NCBI GenBank assembly: GCA_910587145.1
Contig: CAJUMH010000001.1
Coordinates: 1-16,364 of the forward strand
Source: an uncultured Ruthenibacterium sp.
GTDB taxonomy: Bacteria; Bacillota; Clostridia; Oscillospirales; Ruminococcaceae
Direction of reading: 5' to 3'
Length of the DNA stretch: 16,364 bases
The translations under genes and the position numbers were made by a program. Each line of letters opens with the position of its first letter. Position 1 is the first letter of the stretch. Positions 1-5,638 of the stretch are shown here, one piece after another. The notes under the pieces were generated by a model. It was given only the letters and a program-made list of their open reading frames with translations. It was not told where the DNA came from and ran no database searches.

Positions 1-47
1 TTTGTCGAATTGGAGAGAAATTAGCAGTTTACCCCTCCCAAATGCCT

Positions 48-95
48 CGTGTTCTGCTTGCAAGGTGTAGTGTGTTATACCTGCTGGCGCAGCTG
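48..95 (+). other. oriT: Candidate MobV-type origin of transfer (oriT)
   Basis: Positions 69-77 read TAGTGTGTTA-like sequence (TAGTGTG followed by TTA at 68-77), which is the nick-site core known for pMV158-type MobV relaxases (cleavage between G and TT). It sits in an imperfect inverted repeat, AGGTGTA on the left and TATACCT on the right around a GTGTGT centre, the same layout as AAGTATA/TATACTT in pMV158. A MobV relaxase gene is present at 2532-3482 on the same element, which makes the match meaningful. The predicted nick is between 74 and 75 on the plus strand. The match is read by eye; activity is inferred. Confidence 0.65.
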
Positions 96-323
96 ACGGG
101 GGAAGCGGGTGCGTCGCTTTCGCGCCCCGCTTGCACCGGCAGGAAAACGGGCGGGGTTTTTGTGAGCGGGAGCGAACAAAAAGCCTGTCCGTTTTCGGGG
201 AGCGGCGGCAGGTATACAAGCCCCCGTCCCTCGTCCCCCGTGTCGAAACGTACATCAAATCGGGGTGCGTTTCCGCCAACCCCCGGCGGGATGAACACCG
301 CCCCCGGCACCCAAAATCAAAGG

Positions 324-356
324 AGGCGAGCAAGCACCCTTGGTGCTTGCCCGCCT
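324..356 (-). terminator. Hairpin, possible terminator of the hydrolase transcript
   Basis: A 15-bp stem (324-338 with 342-356, one mismatch) closes a 3-nt loop. On the minus strand it lies about 115 bases after the hydrolase stop codon and is followed by a modestly T-rich stretch. It is a strong hairpin, but the T tract is poor, so the terminator role is tentative. Confidence 0.4.
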
Positions 357-371
357 TAATGACCACAGAGC

Positions 372-445
372 GAACCCGGGCGGGGCGGTCAAGGTTGGCG
401 CTGAAAGCGCCATTCACTTTAACCTTGACGGCCCCGGCTGGGTTT
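372..445. repeat. Nested long inverted repeat
   Basis: An outer imperfect inverted repeat pairs 372-396 with 421-445, with about four mismatches over 25 positions and a perfect 9-bp run GTCAAGGTT/AACCTTGAC. Inside it, GGCGCT and AGCGCC form a second hairpin (397-411). It lies just past the hydrolase stop and has no credible coding content. It could be a structured DNA site of the mobile element or an RNA 3' element; nothing distinguishes these here. Confidence 0.6.
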
Positions 446-469
446 GCTACCTCGCTGACAGATTTTGGA

Positions 470-1417
470 TTATCCCTTGTCTGACAAAAATTCAACGATA
501 TTTTCACTGATTGTTTTGTATTCGTAATCATGAACATAGTGCGGACAGTCTAATTCAATGTATTTCCCATCATGAACTTGCTCAATGTATTCGATTGGGA
601 TTTTGCGCCACGTCTCTTTATCAAACCCTGTTCCGCCAGAACCATCTGAAATGAATAGCAACATTGGGAGTTGCGGAACGCCCATACTGTTCACTTTTTT
701 GGCGTTTTCCTTCACCCATACAGTTTCGTTTATCATTGTCACAGTTGCCGTTCGACTATAGAAAACGGCTTTATAGATTTCTTTTTCCATGTCCGATAAT
801 GTGCCGTACTTTACCGCATCGCTATCTGAAATTCCCGGAATAAAACGAGTAATGCCTATATTTGCGGCCCAGCTTGCAGTCCGCATTAGCGGTATATTTA
901 TATCCATACTGTCATAGTACGCTGGAACTGCCATATCAAGTCCGACTATCGCAGATACCTCATCAGGATATTTCTGCGCCCAAAATAAGGCTTCCAACCC
1001 TGACATAGAGTGAGGGCAAAGGACATAGGGCGCAGACAATCCCGCTGCGTTAAGAGCTGCTCTCGTATCTTCAAGTATGGAGTCAATATCCCTGCTTTTA
1101 TCGACAACATCGCTGAAACCGTACCCAAATTTCTCTACAACGACAATTTTATACTTATCACTCAAAAGGGCATAGAGAGACTTGAAATCCAGCATGGGGG
1201 AACAAGTCCCTCCACCCGACATAAAAACAAGCGTTGTGTCACCAGCCCCCTCAGTGTAGATGCTCATATTGTGTCCATCGACTTCAACGATTTGTCCAAG
1301 CGGTGAACGCAATTTAGATTCTTGATTTAGCCGAATTTGATGATTTATATATATCGCTATCAACAATATAATTACAGCCAAAGCAATTATTAAAATGACT
1401 TTCAAGAACTTTTTCAT
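470..1417 (-). CDS. Membrane-anchored alpha/beta hydrolase (cargo gene)
   Basis: A 315-aa alpha/beta-hydrolase-fold protein. Residues 3-24 form one hydrophobic N-terminal segment, a likely signal anchor, so the catalytic domain should lie outside the membrane. The nucleophile elbow is PHSMS (Ser137), where most relatives have GHSMG, so both usual glycines are replaced. The likely acid is Asp258 (FISDGS) and the base His293 (CPHYVH). Strand beta-hairpin and oxyanion features (FMSGGG, residues 65-70) are also visible. The start at 1417 is chosen because a GGAG motif precedes it and because a minus-strand promoter (1470-1498) puts transcription start near 1463, downstream of the in-frame ATG at 1501. 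Base composition is clearly more AT-rich than the neighbouring transfer genes, suggesting separately acquired cargo. The substrate is unknown. Confidence 0.85.
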   Translation of the reverse strand: MKKFLKVILIIALAVIILLIAIYINHQIRLNQESKLRSPLGQIVEVDGHNMSIYTEGAGDTTLVFMSGGGTCSPMLDFKSLYALLSDKYKIVVVEKFGYGFSDVVDKSRDIDSILEDTRAALNAAGLSAPYVLCPHSMSGLEALFWAQKYPDEVSAIVGLDMAVPAYYDSMDINIPLMRTASWAANIGITRFIPGISDSDAVKYGTLSDMEKEIYKAVFYSRTATVTMINETVWVKENAKKVNSMGVPQLPMLLFISDGSGGTGFDKETWRKIPIEYIEQVHDGKYIELDCPHYVHDYEYKTISENIVEFLSDKG

Positions 1418-1469
1418 TGTATATCGCTCCATAATTTTCGATTCATCCGTTCCTCTCCCCACTTTGTCC

Positions 1470-1498
1470 ATCATAGCACAATTTTCTTTCATTTGCAA
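1470..1498 (-). promoter_or_regulatory. Promoter of the alpha/beta hydrolase gene
   Basis: On the minus strand TTGCAA (1498-1493) and TATGAT (1475-1470) are separated by 17 bp, with a TGn extension before the -10. The predicted transcript start near 1463 leaves a leader of about 45 bases and rules out the longer in-frame start. Confidence 0.75.
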
Positions 1499-1531
1499 CA
1501 CAAAGCGCAGAGGGCACTTTCCAAAATTCTT

Positions 1532-1560
1532 TTGAAAATCAGGAACAAAAATTATATACT
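1532..1560 (+). promoter_or_regulatory. Promoter of the sigma-like/mob transcription unit
   Basis: TTGAAA (1532-1537) and TATACT (1555-1560) are spaced by 17 bp. It is divergent from the hydrolase promoter, and only 33 bp separate the two -35 boxes, so one regulator could affect both. The first start codon downstream is at 1616. Confidence 0.75.
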
Positions 1561-1615
1561 TATGTCGTTAATAATTAGATAGAGATACATCACACTCAAG
1601 AAAGGAGGTTTTATC

Positions 1616-2464
1616 GTGTCCGTTACCTACAGATTGCCCTACGACACCCCGCTCCGCTATCTGCCCCTGGTCTACATCCTGCCCCGTGATTTGCTTATGC
1701 GCTGTCCCACCCTGCGGAAGCTACCCCGCCGCATGGGGGCGTTCAATGACCCGGAATGGCAGGAAGTCCTTGGGAGCCAGCAGTTTCTAAATGAAATCAT
1801 GGACGCTATGGCGGCACTGGTGTTCCCTCACTTCGGTTTCGGCGGCTGGAAGGAGCATTACACGGGCTGGTGTCCCGTATGGTACTTATCCTACGCCCTG
1901 CCCCTGTGGGCCAAAGGGATAGAGCGGGAGCGGGGCTGGGGCCCGCAAGCCCTGTTCAACCTGCCGCCCGACTTTGAGATACCCTTTTTCGCCCCGGAGG
2001 ACGTGAAAGCGTCCATCGGGGCGGTGGTGCGCCGCACCATCGAGGAGCAGGGATGGGGGCCGATGCTGGACGTAGTGCGGGAAATGCCCTGCGCCGAGGA
2101 CTTCGAGCCGTGGGACACCAACGTGCGGAAGGACTTTCTCCGCAAATGGTATCACACCCGCTCCAAAAAGGTCAAGACCGTTTCGCTGGAGGAGTGCATG
2201 GAGGACGAGGACAACGGCATACACGCTGTCTCAGACCCGGCGGCGGGGGACTTCACCGAACAGGCGGCGGGGGAGGACTTCTGCCAGCGGTTCAAGGCCA
2301 CCCTGTCCCCAAAGGATATGGCGATTCTGGAGCTTCGGGTGGAGGGGTACGGCTATCAGGAGATAGCGGACAAGCTGGGGTACAAGACCCACAGCGCGGT
2401 TGTCAAGCGGATGGAGGCCATCAAGCGTCGGTTCATCCGCTACGAGGAAGAAGCAGGGCGGTAA
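1616..2464 (+). CDS. Sigma-70 region-4-like DNA-binding protein of a mobile element
   Basis: A 282-aa protein whose C-terminal part (about residues 228-275) is a sigma-70 region-4-type helix-turn-helix: a LSPKDMAILELR entry helix, EGYGYQEIADKLGY, then a recognition helix around SAVVKRMEAIKRR. The N-terminal 180 residues are rich in Trp, Pro and aromatic residues and do not show a region 2 that I can recognise, so a full sigma factor role is uncertain. An acidic linker (about 190-222) joins the two halves. The start is GTG at 1616, preceded by AAAGGAGGT with 6-7 bases spacing. It heads the transcription unit with the MobV relaxase and probably regulates transfer genes. Such sigma-like proteins are common in Clostridia mobile elements; the target promoter is unknown. 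Confidence 0.8.
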   Translation: MSVTYRLPYDTPLRYLPLVYILPRDLLMRCPTLRKLPRRMGAFNDPEWQEVLGSQQFLNEIMDAMAALVFPHFGFGGWKEHYTGWCPVWYLSYALPLWAKGIERERGWGPQALFNLPPDFEIPFFAPEDVKASIGAVVRRTIEEQGWGPMLDVVREMPCAEDFEPWDTNVRKDFLRKWYHTRSKKVKTVSLEECMEDEDNGIHAVSDPAAGDFTEQAAGEDFCQRFKATLSPKDMAILELRVEGYGYQEIADKLGYKTHSAVVKRMEAIKRRFIRYEEEAGR

Positions 2465-2499
2465 AGCCACGCAAGCCGGAAGCGGCGGGCGTGGCTTTT
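2463..2499 (+). terminator. Intrinsic terminator or attenuator between the sigma-like gene and mob
   Basis: A perfect 10-bp stem AAAGCCACGC/GCGTGGCTTT (2463-2472 with 2489-2498) with a 16-nt loop is followed by TTTTC. It overlaps the sigma-like stop codon and precedes the mob ribosome binding site by about 20 bases. The short T run suggests only partial termination. Confidence 0.55.
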
Positions 2500-2531
2500 C
2501 TGCGTCCAAAAATGACCAGCAAGGAGGTAGA

Positions 2532-3482
2532 ATGGCACAGCACGCAATTTTGAGATTTGAAAAACGCAAGGCGGGGCCAGCCGGGGCGCTGGAAGCCCAT
2601 CACGAGCGCACCAAGGAGCAGTACGCCAGCAACCCAGACATTGACACCAGCAGGAGCAGGGACAATTTTCACATCATCCGGCCCACGCAGAAGTATCGCC
2701 GGGAAATCGACAGCCGGATCAAGGCGGCGGGGTGCCGTACCCGGAAGGACAGCACCATGTTTGTGGACACCCTTATCACCGCCAGCCCAGACTTTTTCAC
2801 GGGCAGGAGCAGGCGGGAGGTACAAGCCTACTTCACCGAGGCGGCGGCGTTCATGGAGCGGAAGGTGGGCCGGGGCAATATCTTCTCCGCCGTGGTTCAC
2901 ATGGACGAGAAAACGCCCCATCTGCACCTGTGCTTCACACCCATCACCAAGGACGGGCGGTTGTCCGCCAAGGAGATTTTGGGCAACCGGGCGCAGTTAT
3001 CCCGCTGGCAGGACGAATTTCATGCCCATATGAACCGGGCGTTCCCCGGCCTCCAGCGGGGCGAGAGCGCCCTTGTCACCAAGCGTAAGCATATCCCCAC
3101 CTGGCTGTTCAAGCAGTCTATCGACCTCACCCGCCAGCAGCGGGCCATCGAAAAGGCCATTTCTGAAATCGGCGTACTGAACGCCGGGAAGAAGCGGGAC
3201 GAGGTTCTGGAACTGGTGGGGCCGTACTTCTCCCGGTTGGAACAGCACCTGGGGCAGATGCAGAAGTACCAGGCCACCATTGACTATCTGACCCAGGAGA
3301 ACAAAGGCTTGCATAAGCAGGTCAACAGCGAAAAGAGCATACAGAAGCAGATGGAAGTGCTCATGCTGAAAAGGGAGAACGAACAGCTCCGGCGGTTTGT
3401 GAACAGCATACCGCCGGAGATACGACAGGCGTTGAGGGAACAGCAAAGGGGGCAGCGCCAGCCAAAGGACTATCAGCGGTGA
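2532..3482 (+). CDS. mobV: MobV-family relaxase (plasmid recombination/mobilization protein, Mob/Pre)
   Basis: A 316-aa relaxase that would nick one strand at oriT and lead it into a recipient, using conjugation machinery supplied by another element. The N-terminal sequence AILRFEKRKAG and the following region (DTSRSRDNFHI, residues 38-48) match the MobV motif I area. The metal-binding HxDExTPHxH motif is intact as HMDEKTPHLH at 123-132. Residues about 230-300 are helical and charged, probably a coiled coil, as in other Mob/Pre proteins. ATG at 2532 is preceded by AAGGAGGT with short spacing; an in-frame ATG at 2400 would overlap the upstream gene and lacks a ribosome binding site. Length is short for the family (often 400-500 aa), so this is a compact form. 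The matching oriT candidate lies at 48-95. Confidence 0.92.
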   Translation: MAQHAILRFEKRKAGPAGALEAHHERTKEQYASNPDIDTSRSRDNFHIIRPTQKYRREIDSRIKAAGCRTRKDSTMFVDTLITASPDFFTGRSRREVQAYFTEAAAFMERKVGRGNIFSAVVHMDEKTPHLHLCFTPITKDGRLSAKEILGNRAQLSRWQDEFHAHMNRAFPGLQRGESALVTKRKHIPTWLFKQSIDLTRQQRAIEKAISEIGVLNAGKKRDEVLELVGPYFSRLEQHLGQMQKYQATIDYLTQENKGLHKQVNSEKSIQKQMEVLMLKRENEQLRRFVNSIPPEIRQALREQQRGQRQPKDYQR

Positions 3483-3531
3483 ACCGCACTTGCACCTTGA
3501 AAATTGAATATGGAAGAAATGGAGGCAACAC

Positions 3532-3711
3532 TTGAGCAGACGGAAAAAGCTAATCAATCATACCGACATTCCCCAGTATCAGATTGAGGCTATCGCCCGC
3601 TGTCTCATGCCTGATATTCTTGCTTTCTACGAAAGCGAGGAGGGCCAGCGGGAGTTTGCCGAATGGAAAAAACGGCGGGAAGCGGAAAAACAGGAGGACA
3701 ACAGAGGATAA
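3532..3711 (+). CDS. Small conserved mobile-element protein, TTG start
   Basis: A 59-aa basic/acidic protein (SRRKKLINHTDIPQYQIEAI near the N terminus, then a REFAEWKKRREAEKQ helix). It begins with TTG at 3532 after GGAGG (3521-3525), 49 bases after the relaxase stop, and ends at a strong terminator. No ATG is available in frame near the start, so gene callers that require ATG would miss it. I recognise the general type as a small protein that accompanies mob-type genes in Clostridia elements, but no function is established. It is probably the last gene of the sigma-like/mob operon. Confidence 0.75.
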   Translation: MSRRKKLINHTDIPQYQIEAIARCLMPDILAFYESEEGQREFAEWKKRREAEKQEDNRG

Positions 3712-3716
3712 GGACG

Positions 3717-3761
3717 AAAAGGGCGGGCGCACCGTGGAAACGGCTGCGTCCGCCCTTTTTT
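3717..3761 (+). terminator. Intrinsic terminator closing the mob operon
   Basis: The stem GGGCGGGCGCA pairs with TGCGTCCGCCC (one G-T pair), and is flanked by AAAA on the left and TTTTTT on the right. It lies 6 bases after the stop of the 59-aa protein. Confidence 0.85.
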
Positions 3762-3763
3762 GC

Positions 3764-3792
3764 TTTACAAATTCGAGGATTTGGTGTAGAAT
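3764..3792 (+). promoter_or_regulatory. Promoter of the AT-rich hypothetical gene
   Basis: TTTACA (3764-3769) and TAGAAT (3787-3792) are spaced by 17 bp directly after the mob terminator. The predicted start near 3799 gives a short leader with AGGAGAGG before the ATG at 3827. This makes the next gene an independent unit. Confidence 0.7.
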
Positions 3793-3826
3793 CCTGTCAG
3801 AAATTATTGTTAGGAGAGGATATACA

Positions 3827-4318
3827 ATGGACAGCATTTATGTAGAGCCTTTGGTTGAGTTGGGAACTTCATTAACTACTTTAGCTGTAAAGGGTACAGC
3901 AACCGCTATCAACTCCCGTATTAAGGCCATAAGAGATGAAAAAAACGCTGAAAAAATTCGTGCAACCTATGATGAAATTGTAAACGAACTTATTTCTGAA
4001 CGTGAAGAAGCTGTCCGCATAGCCCAGATTTATAAAAATGAGATTGAGCGAATTGCAATAAGTGATGATGATATACAACATTTGCATAGGACAGTCGAAA
4101 AACTTCTGGAACTCTTAAAAGTAATGAGTCCTAATGCACCAATAGAAACATTTGAACAGATTAAAGAATTGATTAGTGTAGACACATTAAAAGCCATTCA
4201 GTTGTTGGGCTTTAACTATAAAGCAGCTATTGGTGAGCCGCTAACCCAGCTTTGTGCAAATGCTATTTTATCAAAATCAAAAAGTGCCAATTCCAGTAAC
4301 CAAAACAAAAGGAAATAA
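3827..4318 (+). CDS. Hypothetical helical protein, AT-rich cargo gene
   Basis: A 163-aa protein that I do not recognise. Residues 5-30 form a mildly hydrophobic, Ala/Thr/Gly-containing segment (ELGTSLTTLAVKGTATAI) that could sit against a membrane. Residues 31-78 are highly charged and probably a long helix or coiled coil, 80-100 form a second helix, and 105-150 form two more. The C terminus is Ser/Asn/Lys-rich and probably disordered. It has its own promoter, ribosome binding site (GGAGAGG, 3813-3819) and bidirectional terminator. Base composition is far more AT-rich than the transfer genes upstream and the chromosome to the right, which points to separate acquisition. Cargo of this kind sometimes encodes defence or stability functions, but nothing in the sequence shows that here. 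Confidence 0.75.
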   Translation: MDSIYVEPLVELGTSLTTLAVKGTATAINSRIKAIRDEKNAEKIRATYDEIVNELISEREEAVRIAQIYKNEIERIAISDDDIQHLHRTVEKLLELLKVMSPNAPIETFEQIKELISVDTLKAIQLLGFNYKAAIGEPLTQLCANAILSKSKSANSSNQNKRK

Positions 4319-4320
4319 TT

Positions 4321-4362
4321 AAAAGCGGCGGCATTTGCATTTAGCAATATGCCGCCACTTTT
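4321..4362. terminator. Bidirectional intrinsic terminator
   Basis: AAAAGCGGCGGCAT pairs with ATGCCGCCACTTTT (one mismatch) around a 14-nt loop. It ends the 163-aa gene and would also stop minus-strand transcription coming from the tRNA-Leu side. Confidence 0.8.
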
Positions 4363-4469
4363 ATCACAAAGTTTTCTTCTTCCGGGGGCCTCTCGGCTTC
4401 GAGGTCGGCTTCCGCTCCACCCCGTTTCGGAAGTGGGTGCTTTCGTATCGGTCAAAGAAAACCAATAAC

Positions 4470-4501
4470 CCGAACCCATCCCCTATCGGAAAAAGGTTCG
4501 G
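4470..4501 (-). terminator. Possible terminator of tRNA-Leu
   Basis: CCGAACC and GGTTCGG (7 bp) enclose an 18-nt loop just after the tRNA 3' end on the minus strand, followed by a loosely T-rich stretch (GTTATTGGTTTTCTTT). The stem is short, so this is moderate evidence. Confidence 0.45.
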
Positions 4502-4513
4502 ATTATATGGGTT

Positions 4514-4598
4514 TGGTGCCGGTGGCCGGACTCGAACCGGCAAGGATCGCTCCGCGTGATTTTGAGTCACGTGCGTTTGCCAATTTCGCCACACCGGC
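4514..4598 (-). tRNA. tRNA-Leu (anticodon CAA)
   Basis: Read on the minus strand, the acceptor stem GCCGGTG pairs with CACCGGC, followed by discriminator A and encoded CCA. The anticodon stem CGTGA/TCACG holds loop CTCAAAA, giving anticodon CAA for UUG codons. A long class II variable arm and the T arm (GGTTCGAGTCC) are intact. Length is 85 nt with CCA. Its 3' end faces the mobile element on the left, the usual orientation for a tRNA used as an integration target. It probably belongs to the transcript started at 4855-4883. Confidence 0.95.
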
Positions 4599-4724
4599 AA
4601 ATTTTCAAAAGTTGGATGCAAAAACAGCTGACAAAACAGCAGACCAACTTTTGGATTCCGTTTTGAAAAAACGCAAACCCGCAGAACACCTGCATTTACA
4701 GCCCATAGGCCAAACAAAGCGCAT

Positions 4725-4766
4725 CGGATTTTGAGCCCGCGTCGTCTGCCGCTCCGACACGCCGGC
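4725..4766 (-). pseudogene. 5'-half remnant of a second tRNA-Leu
   Basis: On the minus strand the sequence starts GCCGGCGTGTCGG, continues through a D arm (GCGGCAGACG) to an anticodon loop CTCAAAA with partial stem, exactly as expected for the first half of tRNA-Leu(CAA). After the anticodon arm the similarity stops: there is no class II variable arm, no T arm with GGTTC, and no CGCCGGC 3' acceptor strand. It lies 127 bases upstream of the intact tRNA-Leu and shares the nine bases CTCAAAATC with it at the break. It is best read as a truncated tRNA gene. Confidence 0.7.
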
Positions 4767-4854
4767 TTTTATGGTTGCGGGAAGAGCTTTTGCCCCGTAC
4801 AAACGCTGCAGCACCACCGCCCGGAAGAAAACGCTCCGCGTCAGAACATAGTAT

Positions 4855-4883
4855 AGTATACTATACCTTTCCCATAAAATCAA
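4855..4883 (-). promoter_or_regulatory. Promoter of the tRNA-Leu transcript
   Basis: On the minus strand TTGATT (4883-4878) and TATACT (4860-4855) are 17 bp apart. The -10 sits in a palindromic run TATAGTATACTATA. It would transcribe the tRNA-Leu remnant first and then the intact tRNA-Leu. Confidence 0.6.
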
Positions 4884-4982
4884 GTGTTTTTTGGAATGTT
4901 TCCATGTAGTAGCAATCCGGGTGATGGCTCCGTTATCGATCGGGACGTTATCGATTGGCGTCGATATTGCGCGGGGCCACTC

Positions 4983-5011
4983 TTGATACTGTCTCTATAT
5001 TCCGTTATAAC
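4983..5011 (+). promoter_or_regulatory. Promoter of the chimeric antitoxin/toxin-tail gene
   Basis: TTGATA (4983-4988) and TATAAC (5006-5011) are spaced by 17 bp. Transcription from about 5018 leaves AAAAGGGGTG as the ribosome binding site for a TTG start at 5033 and excludes the in-frame ATG at 4955. Confidence 0.6.
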
Positions 5012-5032
5012 AAAGCCGGTGAAAAGGGGTGT

Positions 5033-5458
5033 TTGTGGATTCCGGTATCAAAAGCACAGCAGAAAGCTGTTTGCGGGTATATTCAAAGCAGCTGTGACAG
5101 AATTGCCTCGGTTGCCGTCCCCAAAGGCCGCAAAGCAGATATACAGACCCATGCGGCACAGCGGGGCAAAGGCATGAACGGCTTTGTCAACCGCGCGCCA
5201 GACGAAATGATGGCGCGGGATGCGGAAAACGGTATCGCAGCGCCCTGCACACGATTTGAAGACGTTATAAAGCTGCTGCCATATTGCGATGAAGCGAAGC
5301 TTTTTGACAATGACGACGGTTTTGTATTTATAGCAGAGTACCGAAACGGGGAATTGCTTCCGGCAGGGGATCATCGTCCGGTTTGGCTTTGCGAATGGAC
5401 GGAGCGGCTTGAACCGAAACCGAGCCGGGGCATTGCCCCGGCTCGTGCTTTTTTGTAA
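5033..5458 (+). CDS. Chimeric ORF: Arc-type RHH antitoxin fused to a zeta-toxin-like C-terminal fragment
   Basis: A 141-aa reading frame with TTG start after AAAAGGGGTG. Residues about 5-66 (SKAQQKAV, then VPKGRKADIQTHAAQRG and MNGFVNRA) match the Arc-type ribbon-helix-helix proteins common in Clostridia, usually antitoxin-like. Residues about 70-125 (RFEDVIKLLPYCDEAKLFDN, then GFVFIAEYRNGEL and HRPVWL) resemble the C terminus of zeta-toxin-family P-loop kinases; no Walker A or catalytic core is present, so no kinase activity is possible. The last 15 residues are read through a terminator hairpin, so the original stop has been lost. Some conserved RHH positions are unusual (APDEMM with a helix-breaking proline). 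It is most simply an in-frame deletion remnant of a toxin-antitoxin pair; an expressed orphan antitoxin is possible. The family calls are from memory of motifs. Confidence 0.6.
   Translation: MWIPVSKAQQKAVCGYIQSSCDRIASVAVPKGRKADIQTHAAQRGKGMNGFVNRAPDEMMARDAENGIAAPCTRFEDVIKLLPYCDEAKLFDNDDGFVFIAEYRNGELLPAGDHRPVWLCEWTERLEPKPSRGIAPARAFL
5422..5454 (+). terminator. Intrinsic terminator inside the 3' end of the chimeric ORF
   Basis: GAGCCGGGGC/GCCCCGGCTC forms a perfect 10-bp stem with a 3-nt loop, followed by GTGCTTTTTT. It overlaps the last codons of the chimeric reading frame, which suggests the true stop codon was originally upstream. Confidence 0.85.
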
Positions 5459-5494
5459 AAAGCAGCGGCAAATCTTGCGATTTGCCGCTGCTTT
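5459..5494 (-). terminator. Intrinsic terminator of tRNA-Arg
   Basis: A perfect 16-bp stem (5459-5474 with 5479-5494) with a 4-nt loop lies directly after the tRNA-Arg 3' end; on the minus strand it runs into TTTTTAC. With the adjacent plus-strand terminator it insulates two convergent units. Confidence 0.85.
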
Positions 5495-5497
5495 GCG

Positions 5498-5574
5498 TGG
5501 TGCGCTGAAAGGGATTCGAACCCCCGACCTTTTGGTTCGTAGCCAAACACTCTATCCAACTGAGCTATCAGCGC
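5498..5574 (-). tRNA. tRNA-Arg (anticodon ACG)
   Basis: Minus strand: acceptor GCGCTGA pairs with TCAGCGC, followed by A and encoded CCA. The D arm has AGCTCAGTTGGATAGAG, the anticodon stem TTTGG/CCAAA holds loop CTACGAA, giving ACG (read as ICG for CGU/CGC/CGA), and the T arm is GGGGGTTCGAATCCC-like. It is 77 nt including CCA and has its own promoter (5603-5631) and terminator (5459-5494). Confidence 0.96.
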
Positions 5575-5602
5575 ATGGCACCCTTCCTCAGGTGCAAGAA
5601 TT

Positions 5603-5631
5603 ATCATATCATATTCGCACGCAGTTGTCAA
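5603..5631 (-). promoter_or_regulatory. Promoter of tRNA-Arg
   Basis: On the minus strand TTGACA (5631-5626) and TATGAT (5608-5603) are exactly 17 bp apart, a near-consensus sigma-A promoter. Predicted start near 5596 is about 20 bases before the mature tRNA 5' end. Confidence 0.85.
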
Positions 5632-5638
5632 CCGCTTG

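Noticed and set aside
131..484. 117-aa plus-strand frame in the left non-coding part
   Set aside because: It reads through two strong inverted repeats, lacks a ribosome binding site and has low-complexity composition.
1418..1501. 28-residue N-terminal extension of the hydrolase
   Set aside because: The start at 1501 lies upstream of the predicted transcript start; the ATG at 1417 has a proper GGAG motif and begins a typical signal anchor.
4364..4717. 117-aa minus-strand frame containing NWQTHVTQNH and PVRVRPPAP
   Set aside because: This is the usual spurious translation through a tRNA gene, here tRNA-Leu.
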